A stretch of DNA of 34,726 nucleotides from an uncultured Bacteroidota bacterium (GCA_946414435.1 CAMKOM010000032.1:1-34726); one strand, 5' to 3'; positions 18,075-26,033 are shown, numbered from the stretch's first letter. Notes: generated by a model from the sequence alone, not told the origin. Translations and numbers: made by a program.

Positions 18075-18157
18075 AATCCCCACCAATCACTACCCTCGCG
18101 CCCGCACAAATCCCCACTAATTGGGATTGACGCAGCCGGCAAGCCGCCGTTACTTTG
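18075..18157 (+). promoter_or_regulatory. Promoter and composite operator of the methyltransferase operon
   Basis: The inverted repeat AATCCCCACTAATTGGGATT (18109-18128) overlaps a -33 TTG (18127-18129), and 20 nt later comes the -7-like TTACTTTG (18150-18157). The start of transcription would be near 18164 and the gene begins at 18186. A half site, AATCCCCACCAATCAC, lies 34 bp upstream at 18075. The promoter at 22085-22133 has the same composite pattern with one mismatch in the 20-bp repeat. Confidence 0.65.
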
Positions 18158-18185
18158 CGGCATAATAATTCTAAAATCTAGCAAA

Positions 18186-18575
18186 ATGGAAAGAAAAACT
18201 AAAATCGTCGCGCTGTGGACGCTCACCCTTGCGGGATTCCTGGCGCACTCGCTAACCGACGCAATGCCTGCCTTTTGGGGCGAGAGCATTGCCGCTATGA
18301 CACCGCCCGCTTCGGTGGGGATGATTTCGTTTATGATGCTGCTCACCTACACGGTGCCCGCCGTGGGCGTTCTGCTTGTGATGTTCGGCGGACGCAAATG
18401 CTTGGCAGTCAACGTGGTGCTGGCCTGCATTATGGCGGCTTTCACGGTGCTGCATATGTCGGAACTCATTGACGAGTTCAACCCCGCACAACTTCTGATT
18501 ATGCCGCTGATGGCTGTTGTGGCAATTCTGCTGGCGCGTGAGTCGCTGAAAATCAGAAAAGAAGAAAAAGCCTAA
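18186..18575 (+). CDS. Small integral membrane protein, four predicted helices
   Basis: A 129-residue protein with hydrophobic segments at about 6-30, 42-64, 70-90 and 100-118, and a Lys/Glu-rich tail. The frame is open further upstream, but the ATG at 18186 (MERKTKIVALW) lies just after the promoter and gives a compact membrane protein. The upstream part overlaps the operator, so a longer start is unlikely. I do not recognise a named family. It is the first gene of the operon containing the methyltransferase at 18689. A terminator-like hairpin follows the stop codon. Confidence 0.75.
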   Translation: MERKTKIVALWTLTLAGFLAHSLTDAMPAFWGESIAAMTPPASVGMISFMMLLTYTVPAVGVLLVMFGGRKCLAVNVVLACIMAAFTVLHMSELIDEFNPAQLLIMPLMAVVAILLARESLKIRKEEKA

Positions 18576-18628
18576 AACAAAGAACCATAGTCATTTACAA
18601 AAAGATAAACTTTTTCTCATTGTTTCCG

Positions 18629-18664
18629 AAAGCCGAACGCCTGAAGTGGATGTTCGGCTTTTCT
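18629..18664 (+). terminator. Terminator-like hairpin inside the operon
   Basis: A perfect 10-bp stem (AAAGCCGAAC at 18629-18638, GTTCGGCTTT at 18652-18661) with a 13-nt loop and a short T run ends 25 bp before the next start codon. No obvious promoter is left for the next gene, so it may be a partial terminator that sets the ratio of the first to later genes. Confidence 0.7.
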
Positions 18665-18688
18665 CACAAAATCTAAAATGCTGATAAT

Positions 18689-19495
18689 ATGAAAAATATA
18701 ATCACTCTGAAACTTGGCGACGTTGAGACCACGGCGCTGATACCTGTCGCCATAAAGGCGAACGAGACGCTCTCGAAAAATCCGCGCGTGAAGGACCCGA
18801 TGGCGGTTGAGATTGTCAAGCACCTGAACGTGGACACCCGTCAGTTCGACAAGTTTCTGTCGCGCGAAGGCGTGATTGCGCGCACGGTGATGCTCGACCG
18901 AACGGTGCGCGAATTTGTGGCCGCCAACCCCGACGCCGTCATTGTCAATCTGGGCGCGGGCTTCGACAACCGTTTCGAGCGTGTCGACAATGGTCGTATC
19001 ACTTGGTTCGACATTGATTTGCCCGACCTGATTGCCGCCCGTCGGAAGGCGTTTCCCGAGCGCGAGCGCGTCACAATGGTTGCGGCCAACATTCTGGAAA
19101 ACAGTTGGATAGGACTGGTCAAAAATGCCGCTTCCGCGAAAAGCGCGCCGCTGATGTTCATTGCCGAAGGGCTCTTTATGTACCTGACGATGGAAGAAAT
19201 CGGCACACTGCTCAACTTGCTGAAAAACAACTTCGAACACGGCATACTGATGGCCGAGCAGAACTGCCCGATGATGGTGAAGAAGCAAAAATATCACGAC
19301 ACGGTGAGCAAGACCAACGCCGTTTTCAAGAGCGGAACCAACTCGGCCCGCGAACTTGAGCCGCTCTGCCCTGGAATCCGCGTCGCCGAAGAGCACAGTT
19401 TCAACGAAGAGATGCGGAAGCACTCGCTGCGCGCCAAACTTTTCGCGCTTCTGCTGCCCAATATCAACGACCGCTGGGCAACTTTGGTTTGGTAA
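18689..19495 (+). CDS. SAM-dependent methyltransferase, leucine carboxyl methyltransferase (LCM) family
   Basis: A 268-residue class I SAM methyltransferase of the LCM/TcmP group. Visible motifs are the N-terminal SREGVIARTVMLDRTVREFV and the SAM-binding VIVNLGAGFDNRFER (about residues 90-104). These are followed by WFDIDLPDLIAARRK and LMFIAEGLFMYLTMEEIGTLL. The family transfers methyl groups to carboxylates or hydroxyls; bacterial members often act on small molecules such as polyketides. The substrate here is unknown. It shares an operon with a membrane protein and a ketopantoate-reductase-like enzyme 11 bp downstream. That context suggests small-molecule tailoring rather than protein methylation. 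Confidence 0.9.
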   Translation: MKNIITLKLGDVETTALIPVAIKANETLSKNPRVKDPMAVEIVKHLNVDTRQFDKFLSREGVIARTVMLDRTVREFVAANPDAVIVNLGAGFDNRFERVDNGRITWFDIDLPDLIAARRKAFPERERVTMVAANILENSWIGLVKNAASAKSAPLMFIAEGLFMYLTMEEIGTLLNLLKNNFEHGILMAEQNCPMMVKKQKYHDTVSKTNAVFKSGTNSARELEPLCPGIRVAEEHSFNEEMRKHSLRAKLFALLLPNINDRWATLVW

Positions 19496-19506
19496 ACTTG
19501 CTGATT

Positions 19507-20466
19507 ATGAAGATTCTAGTTTATGGTTCGGGTGCGTTAGGCTCGCTGATGATTCACTATTTGTGCAAGGCTGGCAACGACGTGACGGTGGTGGCCCGCT
19601 CAACTGCCGACGAGTTGCGCCGCAACGGATTGTTTGTCAGGCACTATCTGCAACGCAAAACCACTATTGACCACCCCAAAATTGTTGAGAGCGCACCCGT
19701 TGGCGAGCAGTTCGACATTGTTTTTTCAGTGATGCAGGGGCAACAGCAGAAAGCGTTGTTAGATGCGTTTATCGGTTTGAAAACCAATCTTTTGGTGCTT
19801 GTGGGCAATAATCTTGAAGCCGACCTTTGTCAAAACCGAATTCTGGCCGTGCGCAACGATTTGCAGTTGCTTTTCGGCTTTCAGAACTCGGCTGGGCACC
19901 GCGAAGGCGGAAAGGCGGTTGTCGGAAGGCTGCCCGTTACCGAACTTTTTGTCGGCGGTCTGCACCAACCCGCACCCGACTGGGCAATCGATGCGATACG
20001 TAAAGCATTCAGTATCAAAGACTACAAAGTGACGCCAATCAGCGATATGCAGGCCTACTACCTATGCCACGTGGCCGAAGTGATGCCCTACGGCTATATG
20101 TGCTACAAGTGCGGCTGCAACCTGAAGCAACTCACCCGCCGCGACATTGAGTTCATTATGCAGGCGTCGAAGGAGTGCTTCGCCTACTTGAAAAGCGCGG
20201 GTGTGAGCGTTATGCCGAAAGGCGAAGACCGATTCTACAACGGCGGTCTGCGGACATACGCTATGTTCTTGTTATACAGATTGATGTCAAAAACGGTTCT
20301 GGGCCGACTGATGGTTTCGGACCACTGCAAAAACGGCATTGAAGAGATGATTTATATCGACCAAAAATTCGACGAGTGGCGGCGTCAGCACCGTGGCTCG
20401 CCAATGCCCACCTGGGACGGAATCAGGCGGCATTTGCCTGAAAACAAAGCAGATATTAGTGTGTAA
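19507..20466 (+). CDS. Ketopantoate-reductase-like NAD(P)-dependent dehydrogenase
   Basis: A 319-residue protein. The ATG at 19507 (MKILVYGSGALGS) places the Rossmann GxGxxG loop at residues 7-12, right at the N-terminus as in PanE/ApbA proteins; the longer frame from 19489 is unlikely. Further features are VTVVARS after the second strand and a family-like VGNN segment in place of the usual QNG. The C-terminal helical region is unusually Cys-rich (CHVAEVMPYGYMCYKCGCNLK). Family members reduce ketopantoate to pantoate, but many relatives act on other 2-oxo or imino acids. Its place after a methyltransferase, within a metal-transport region, suggests a different substrate. A panB gene lies 10 kb away, so a pantothenate role cannot be excluded. 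Confidence 0.85.
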   Translation: MKILVYGSGALGSLMIHYLCKAGNDVTVVARSTADELRRNGLFVRHYLQRKTTIDHPKIVESAPVGEQFDIVFSVMQGQQQKALLDAFIGLKTNLLVLVGNNLEADLCQNRILAVRNDLQLLFGFQNSAGHREGGKAVVGRLPVTELFVGGLHQPAPDWAIDAIRKAFSIKDYKVTPISDMQAYYLCHVAEVMPYGYMCYKCGCNLKQLTRRDIEFIMQASKECFAYLKSAGVSVMPKGEDRFYNGGLRTYAMFLLYRLMSKTVLGRLMVSDHCKNGIEEMIYIDQKFDEWRRQHRGSPMPTWDGIRRHLPENKADISV

Positions 20467-20661
20467 AGCGTGGTGGCGGAACTGCTCACCGCGAATCGGC
20501 GCAACATTTTCGAGCCGCGCTATAATGCGCAATGTTGAAGTGGCGGTGGGGTATTATCGGGAACACCGATAATAATTGCGTACGGCAGCCAAATCAAACG
20601 GTTTCCGCCCGTGGCAAAGCCCGAAGATTTGGAAGCCGAAATTCAGGCGATGCTGAAGTAA
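20467..20661 (+). pseudogene. Decayed coding remnant after the dehydrogenase gene
   Basis: In the frame of the preceding gene the stretch reads VAELLTANRRNIFEPRYNAQ, Cys, stop at 20536. It then continues SGTPIIIAYGSQIKRFPP, VAKPEDLEAEIQAMLK and a stop at 20659. The second part looks like a protein C-terminus; the GTPIIIAYG phrase resembles the cis-proline strand of thioredoxin-like domains. An overlapping frame is open across the stop, so a frameshift is possible. I call it a remnant because no start gives an intact product. The thioredoxin-like guess is weak. Confidence 0.45.
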
Positions 20662-20709
20662 GCGGTCAAAACGTAGGAAAGATGGCGGGACAATCCTTCG
20701 CCACTTTGC

Positions 20710-21939
20710 TTAACCGTCGATTTTCCCCACAAACCCGAATCCGATGCCTTCGATGGTGCGTTTGATGTCGGCTTCGGCCACGTCGCCTTCAACGCTGACA
20801 ACATTGGTGCTGATGTCAACCGTGACCGACCGCACGCCGTCGAGTTTTAGCAGCGCTGTTTCAACGGTCTGTTTGCAGTGGGCGCACTCAATTCCGCTTG
20901 CTTGGTAATGCACCGCCTGCGGGCTTTCGGGCTGTTTGGCGCGGCGCGGAATCAGTCCGTTCACGGTCAAACCGACGAACAGAAGGCTGCACAGAATTTG
21001 GGGCAGAGTGAAATCGTCGGCCGAATGACACGGTGCGGCGATAACCGCTTGTGGTACAAACCATTCGGCTGGCAGCAGATAGTCGATAGCCAATCCGAAG
21101 CCCACAGCCCCTGCAATGATGGTGGCCAAATAAACCGCCAATGGTTTCGAGCCCATAATCTTGCGGATGGTTACGATTGATTCCATACTGGTTGCGGGGC
21201 CTGCCATTAGCAGCACAAGTGCCGTGCCTGGCGACAACCCCTTGAGCATTAGTGCGGCAGCCACAGGAATCGACCCCGTGGCGCACAAGTACATTGGTAT
21301 CGACAAAAGAAGTACAAACAGCATACTCTCGAGCGGCGAGTTCAGATGACGCTCAAAGAATCCGTCGGGCACGGCAACCGTTATCAGCCCTGCCAACAGA
21401 AGCCCGATGGCAAGCCATTTGCCAATGCTTTGGAACATATCGATAAAGGCATATCGCAGAGCGCCAAACAGTTTTCCGCCTTGCGGCTGTGAGTGGCAGT
21501 CGCAGTCGTCGGCGCAGGCTTTTTGAGCGGTGGGTTGGGTGCGGTCAATCAGGTTCATTGCGTTTCCGCCCACGAGCGCCGTAACAATGGCGGCCACAGG
21601 GCGGACAATGGCGAACGGCAGCCCCATTAGCGAGTAGGTGGCCATTATGGAATCGACGCCCGTCTGCGGCGTGGCAATCAGGAACGACGTGGTTGCGCCC
21701 TTGCTTGCGCCTTCATTGTGCAGCGACATTGCCGTGGGCAGAACCCCGCACGAGCACAGCGGCAGCGGAATGCCGAAAAGCGTGGCCAAAAGCGTCGAGC
21801 GGAAATCGGGCCGACCCAAATACTGCGCATAAACGCGTTGCGGCACAAACACGTGCAGCAGTCCTGCAAACAGAAAACCCAAAAGCAGGTACGGCGACAT
21901 TTCGTTCACCATACCCACAAACGAAAGTAATTGTTCCAT
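20710..21939 (-). CDS. Cu/Zn-efflux-type permease with C-terminal HMA domain (copy 2)
   Basis: A 409-residue paralogue of the protein at 16413-17639 with the same layout. It has PLPLCSCGVLPTA (Cys62, Cys64), SFLIATPQTGVDS, CATGSIPVAAALMLKGLSPG, and a C-terminal HMA domain with GIECAHC (Cys352, Cys355). The loop between permease halves carries a small Cys/His/Asp cluster (CADDCDCHS), a possible extra metal site absent from copy 1. It is leftward and divergent from the ABC-transporter operon. Its promoter has a consensus -7 element 14 bp before the ATG, so its mRNA leader would be almost absent. Expected location is the inner membrane. The exported metal is inferred only. Confidence 0.92.
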   Translation of the reverse strand: MEQLLSFVGMVNEMSPYLLLGFLFAGLLHVFVPQRVYAQYLGRPDFRSTLLATLFGIPLPLCSCGVLPTAMSLHNEGASKGATTSFLIATPQTGVDSIMATYSLMGLPFAIVRPVAAIVTALVGGNAMNLIDRTQPTAQKACADDCDCHSQPQGGKLFGALRYAFIDMFQSIGKWLAIGLLLAGLITVAVPDGFFERHLNSPLESMLFVLLLSIPMYLCATGSIPVAAALMLKGLSPGTALVLLMAGPATSMESIVTIRKIMGSKPLAVYLATIIAGAVGFGLAIDYLLPAEWFVPQAVIAAPCHSADDFTLPQILCSLLFVGLTVNGLIPRRAKQPESPQAVHYQASGIECAHCKQTVETALLKLDGVRSVTVDISTNVVSVEGDVAEADIKRTIEGIGFGFVGKIDG

Positions 21940-21952
21940 AGCATTTTTTTTG

Positions 21953-22001
21953 CAAAGATAGTCAGTCGCGCGCGCAAGGCGAATCCCAACAAATGGCTAT
22001 T
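21953..22001 (-). promoter_or_regulatory. Promoter and operator of permease copy 2
   Basis: On the minus strand TATCTTTG (21953-21960) is a perfect -7 element. Twenty-one bases upstream lies AATAGCCATTTGTTGGGATT (21982-22001), a weaker member of the inverted-repeat family (right arm intact, left arm degenerate). The predicted transcript would start about 7 nt before the ATG. Confidence 0.6.
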
Positions 22002-22051
22002 TTGCAAGGTGCAGGCCACCATTTTTAATGATGAATTTCGGCCCTTCAGTT

Positions 22052-22133
22052 TATCCCACACAATCACCAATTTGCGTTCGCACAAATCCCCACAAATTGG
22101 GATTGACCGATACGTGTTTTCGGCTGATTTTTG
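22052..22133 (+). promoter_or_regulatory. Promoter and composite operator of the ABC-transporter operon
   Basis: The inverted repeat AATCCCCACAAATTGGGATT (22085-22104) overlaps a -33 TTG (22103-22105), and 20 nt later comes GATTTTTG (22126-22133). Nineteen of 20 bases of the repeat match the one at 18109. A related half site (TATCCCACACAATCAC, 22052-22067) lies 33 bp upstream, as at 18075. Transcription would start near 22140, leaving a leader of about 157 nt. Confidence 0.65.
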
Positions 22134-22206
22134 CAGCGTTTAAAAACGTACAGCGTTCACTTAAAATGTACAGACAAACAAGCCGTATTTTGAATTAAAG
22201 TTAGGG

Positions 22207-22238
22207 AAAAGGGACTCGGAAACGGGTCCTTTTTTTTT
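22207..22238 (+). terminator. Terminator hairpin in the leader of the ABC-transporter operon
   Basis: A 12-bp stem (22207-22218 with 22223-22234, two G-T pairs) closed by a GAAA tetraloop runs straight into a T run. It sits between the predicted promoter (22103-22133) and the first gene at 22297. It therefore cannot be a normal gene-end terminator: it is either an attenuator of the operon or the end of a small RNA of about 100 nt. Confidence 0.75.
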
Positions 22239-22296
22239 GAGAACAAATTTGACCACTGTTCGCTTTTGAAAACGTAACAAATTAAAAATTAAGTAT

Positions 22297-24078
22297 ATGG
22301 ATAACAAAACAAAAAAGCGACCGAATCTGCTCACGCTGATGGATAACGCAGGTCGGTTCAAGTATTTCACCGTTGGGGCCATTGTGCTGTCGGCGGCGAG
22401 CGCGTGCCTGGGACTGGTGCCGTTCGTTTACATTTGGAAAATTGTGAACGAAGTGTTGAGTGTGGCGTCCGATTTCGCGAAAGCGGAAAATATTGAAGAT
22501 TACGGATTTACGGCCGTCAAGTATGCGGTCAACGCAATGTGCGTCTATTTTTGCGCGCTGGCCTGCTCGCACCTTGGGGCGTTCCGCACGGTGGCCAACA
22601 TTCGCGAGCGCTGCGTGGCCAAGGTGCTTCGGATGCCGCTCGGCCACATTGAGACCGAAGGCAGCGGCAAAATCCGCAAAATCATTATCGACTCAACCGA
22701 CGCAATGAGCAACTACCTGGAACACATTCTGCCCGACCGCACCGTGGGAATGGTGACGCCCGTGGCGATGATTGCCCTGCTGATGTATTTCGACTGGCGA
22801 ATCGGCCTTCTGTGCATTGCAACCATTGTGGTCGCCTTTCTCATAATGTACGGTTTTATGGTGGGGCCGTCGCTGAAGCGCGATATTCTGGCCTACAACG
22901 TCGCGCTCGAGAATATGACGAAGGAAGCCGTTGAGTACGTGCGCGGCATTCCTGTTGTGAAGACGTTCGGGCAGTCGGTTTTCTCGTTCAAGAAACTTAA
23001 GGCGGCGATTGATACATACGAAAGATTTTCAGTTAGTTACACCCGTCGGTTCCGCATTCCGATGACGGCCTACACCGTTGTAATCAACTCGTTTTTTGCA
23101 ATGCTGACGGCCGTTGCGCTCTGGCACGGCAGCGGCGCGGCAAGCCCCGAATTTTTCTCAAACCTGATGTTCTATATCATTTTCACGCCCATTATCGCTG
23201 TGATTTTCTTCAAGTTGATGCACTCGTCGGAAGCCGATATGATTGTTGAGAACTCGCTTTTGCGAATCAATTCGGTGCTCGATGTCGAAGAGATGAAAGA
23301 TGCCGAAAATCCGCAAACGCCAAGCGATTATTCGGTTGAGTTTCAGAATGTTAAATTTCGATACAAAGACGCCGCGCGCAACGCTTTGGACGGCATTTCG
23401 CTGACAATTCCGTCGGGCGGACACGTGGCCTTTGTCGGGCCGTCGGGTGGCGGCAAAACCACGTCGGCAAGCCTTGTGTCGCGGTTCTGGGATGTTGCCG
23501 AAGGCCGCATTCTCATTGGCGGCGTCGATGTGCGCAACATTCCGCAGGCGCGGCTGTCGGAAATCGTGTCGTTTGTTTTTCAAGACAGCAAACTGATGAA
23601 AACGAGCATTTTAGACAATATCAAGATGGCCAAGCCGACGGCAACCGACGCCGAAGTTGCCGATGTTCTGCAACGCGCCCAATGCACCGACATTATCAAC
23701 CGCCTGCCCGACGGCGTGAACACCGTCATTGGCAGCCGCGGCACCTATTTGAGCGGCGGCGAGCAGCAGCGTATTGCCATTGCGCGGGTGATGCTGCGCA
23801 ACGCGCCCATTCTGATTCTGGACGAGGCAACCGCTTTTGCCGACCCTGAAAACGAGGAAAAAGTGCTTCGGGCGTTCAACGAAATGTCTAAAGGAAAGAC
23901 AGTTATAAAAATCGCCCACCGCCTTTCAACCGTTGTTGACGCCGACGCGATTTTCGTGTTCAAAGATGGACGGATTGTCGAGAGCGGCAAGCACGAAGAC
24001 CTTGTAAAACAGCAAGGTATCTACTCACGAATGTGGAACGAATACCAAAAATCGGTGGAATGGAAAATTGAGAATTGA
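22297..24078 (+). CDS. ABC half-transporter (permease-ATPase fusion), first of a pair
   Basis: A 593-residue protein with an N-terminal six-helix membrane domain and a C-terminal nucleotide-binding domain. The ATPase motifs are intact: Walker A GPSGGGKTT at about residue 382, Q-loop FVFQDSK, signature LSGGEQQR, Walker B ILILDEATA and the switch histidine in KIAHRLS. After Walker B the usual second acidic Ser-Leu-Asp segment reads AFADPENE. The overall type resembles the IrtAB/YbtPQ siderophore-transport group, which are exporter-fold transporters that can work as importers. It probably pairs with the 548-residue protein encoded at 24274 as a heterodimer. The substrate is unknown; neighbours suggest a methylated or metal-binding small molecule. 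Confidence 0.93.
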   Translation: MDNKTKKRPNLLTLMDNAGRFKYFTVGAIVLSAASACLGLVPFVYIWKIVNEVLSVASDFAKAENIEDYGFTAVKYAVNAMCVYFCALACSHLGAFRTVANIRERCVAKVLRMPLGHIETEGSGKIRKIIIDSTDAMSNYLEHILPDRTVGMVTPVAMIALLMYFDWRIGLLCIATIVVAFLIMYGFMVGPSLKRDILAYNVALENMTKEAVEYVRGIPVVKTFGQSVFSFKKLKAAIDTYERFSVSYTRRFRIPMTAYTVVINSFFAMLTAVALWHGSGAASPEFFSNLMFYIIFTPIIAVIFFKLMHSSEADMIVENSLLRINSVLDVEEMKDAENPQTPSDYSVEFQNVKFRYKDAARNALDGISLTIPSGGHVAFVGPSGGGKTTSASLVSRFWDVAEGRILIGGVDVRNIPQARLSEIVSFVFQDSKLMKTSILDNIKMAKPTATDAEVADVLQRAQCTDIINRLPDGVNTVIGSRGTYLSGGEQQRIAIARVMLRNAPILILDEATAFADPENEEKVLRAFNEMSKGKTVIKIAHRLSTVVDADAIFVFKDGRIVESGKHEDLVKQQGIYSRMWNEYQKSVEWKIEN

Positions 24079-24143
24079 AAATTGACAGTGGACAATTGAC
24101 AATTGATTGAAAATGAGCAATTAATAATTAACAATTAACAATG
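24064..24143. repeat. AATTGACAATT-type low-complexity spacer repeat
   Basis: Short variants of AATTGAAAATTGACAATTGAC and AATTAACAATTAACAATG are strung together from the end of the first ABC gene into the spacer. Such AT-rich periodic spacers are common in Bacteroidales. The gap of 195 bp to the next gene holds no other feature I can support. Confidence 0.6.
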
Positions 24144-24273
24144 AAGGCTGTGTGAAATGTTGAATAGGGTAATTGGCAAGTCGTATAATCGATTGTCATA
24201 CAAACAATTCACCGATTATCCGATTGACCGATTCACCAATCAAAAATCCTAATTTCTAAATCCTAAATAAAAA

Positions 24274-25920
24274 ATGGCAACTCTTAAACAAAAATATGCC
24301 CTGTCTGACGAGGGCGCAAGGTCGATGGTGATTGCGTCGACGGCAAACGTGTTTTACAATCTGGCGCTGTTCTCGCCCGTTGTTCTGCTCTGGTTCCTGA
24401 TTCAGGACATTATGGGCGGAACTCTCGGCGGCCGCGCAAGTTTTTATCTTACAGGCATTTGCATTTGGCTGGTGCTGATGATTGTCACCACCGTGATTCA
24501 ATACAACACCTGCTATTTCTCGACCTATCGCGAAAGCGGAATCAGGCGCGTGACGCTGGCCGAGAAACTGCGGAAACTGCCGCTTTCGTTCTTCGCCAAG
24601 AAAGACAGCGCCGACCTGACTTCGACGCTGATGGACGACGCGGCAAGCATTGAGCAGGCTTCGTCGCACTTTATTCCGCAACTAATTGGCTCAATAATAA
24701 GCACTTGCATATTGGCCGTGTGTCTGTTTTTCATTAACTGGAAGATGGCCTTGGCGGTGGTTTGGGTGCTGCCGCTGAGTATGCTCATTGTGGCTTTCTC
24801 GCGCAAAGTGCAGTACAAACTGGGCAAGCGGAAGAGTGCGGCGGCAGTTGAGATGACCGAAAAAATTCAGGAATGTCTGGAAACCGTCCGCGACCTGCGG
24901 CAAAACAACGCGCAACAGCCTTATTTCAAGGAAATTAAAGCCAAAATTCACGAGGTTGAGAAACGTATGCTCTGGAACGAACTCGGCACTGGGCTTTTTG
25001 TCTGCAACGCCGAACTGCTGCTGAAATTCGGCATTGCAACCACGGCTCTTGTAGGCGCTATGTTGTTGAGAAGCGGCGAGTTAGGTCTGCTGGAATTCTT
25101 CCTGTTCCTGCTGATAGCGTCGCGCATTTACGACCCGCTGGTTACGTCGCTCGAGCATTTTGCGGCCATTATCGCGCTCGACGTCAACTGCGAGCGGCTC
25201 AACGACATTCTGCTGCACAAAGAGCAGACTGGTACCGAAGAACTCAAAGTGAACGGCGGCGATATTGAATTTCAGAATGTTACGTTTTCTTATCAGGACG
25301 GAAAGAAGATTCTGGACGGCGTGTCGTTCACCGCAAAACAAGGCGAGGTGACGGCGCTCATTGGCCCGTCGGGCAGTGGCAAGACAACCGTTTCAAGGCT
25401 CGCGGCGCGGTTCTGGGACGTCGATTCGGGCCGCATAACCGTTGGCGGACAAGACATTTCAAAAATCGACCCCGAAACGCTGATGAATCTTTACTCGATT
25501 GTTTTCCAAGATGTTACCTTGTTCAACAACACCGTTTTGGAAAATATCCGCATTGGCGATAAGGACGCCACCGACGAGCAGGTGATGCAGGCCGCTGCGC
25601 TTGCCAACTGCACCGAATTTGTTGAGAATCTGCCCGATAAGTGGCAAACGGTGATTGGCGAGAACGGCAAGAAACTGTCGGGCGGCGAGCGTCAGCGCAT
25701 ATCAATCGCCCGCGCCTTCCTGAAAAACGCCCCGATAATCCTGCTCGACGAGGCTTCGGCTTCGCTCGATGTTGAAAACGAGACACTTATTCAGCAGTCG
25801 ATTTCAAAACTTATCAAAGGCAAGACCGTTTTGGTGATTGCCCACCGAATGCGCACCGTGGCTGGCGCCGACAAGATTATCACCATAAAAGACGGCAAGG
25901 CGAGCGAAGGGAAAGGTTGA
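24274..25920 (+). CDS. ABC half-transporter (permease-ATPase fusion), second of a pair
   Basis: A 548-residue exporter-fold half-transporter with an N-terminal membrane domain (segments near residues 20-45, 55-80, 135-180, 235-285). In the ATPase domain Walker A is GPSGSGKTT at about residue 364, with Q-loop IVFQDVT, signature LSGGERQR, Walker B IILLDEASASLD and VIAHRMRTV with the switch histidine. All catalytic residues look present, so both halves may hydrolyse ATP. It is downstream of and in the same direction as the other half-transporter, the normal arrangement for a heterodimer. It is also similar in type to IrtAB/YbtPQ. The ATG at 24274 (MATLKQKYALSDEG) is clear. Confidence 0.93.
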   Translation: MATLKQKYALSDEGARSMVIASTANVFYNLALFSPVVLLWFLIQDIMGGTLGGRASFYLTGICIWLVLMIVTTVIQYNTCYFSTYRESGIRRVTLAEKLRKLPLSFFAKKDSADLTSTLMDDAASIEQASSHFIPQLIGSIISTCILAVCLFFINWKMALAVVWVLPLSMLIVAFSRKVQYKLGKRKSAAAVEMTEKIQECLETVRDLRQNNAQQPYFKEIKAKIHEVEKRMLWNELGTGLFVCNAELLLKFGIATTALVGAMLLRSGELGLLEFFLFLLIASRIYDPLVTSLEHFAAIIALDVNCERLNDILLHKEQTGTEELKVNGGDIEFQNVTFSYQDGKKILDGVSFTAKQGEVTALIGPSGSGKTTVSRLAARFWDVDSGRITVGGQDISKIDPETLMNLYSIVFQDVTLFNNTVLENIRIGDKDATDEQVMQAAALANCTEFVENLPDKWQTVIGENGKKLSGGERQRISIARAFLKNAPIILLDEASASLDVENETLIQQSISKLIKGKTVLVIAHRMRTVAGADKIITIKDGKASEGKG

Positions 25921-25956
25921 AATGCTTTGCTGTTGAACAAGTTGAAACGCTTCGCT

Positions 25957-26016
25957 GTTTAACAGGTTGAACCTATTTAAGATTTAAACTTGTTAAACCC
26001 GTTCAACCTGTTAAAC
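25957..26016. repeat. 16-bp inverted repeat in the spacer after the ABC genes
   Basis: GTTTAACAGGTTGAAC (25957-25972) and its exact reverse complement GTTCAACCTGTTAAAC (26001-26016) flank an AT-rich 28-bp core. No T run follows, so this is not a typical terminator. The words belong to the same family as the palindrome at 15567. It may be a dispersed repeat or an RNA-stability hairpin within the operon. Confidence 0.6.
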
Positions 26017-26033
26017 TTTAAACAATTACAACA

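Noticed and set aside
18617-19423. 268-codon minus-strand frame opposite the LCM-family methyltransferase
   Set aside because: The plus-strand protein has clear SAM-binding motifs; the opposite frame has none and runs over the terminator hairpin.
17640-22140. Known Zur, CsoR or CopY operator in the metal region
   Set aside because: The shared AATCCC/GGGATT repeat does not match the consensus sites I know for these regulators, so no regulator is named.
24079-24273. Small gene or RNA between the ABC genes
   Set aside because: Only AT-rich periodic repeats; no sustained coding frame or stable structure.
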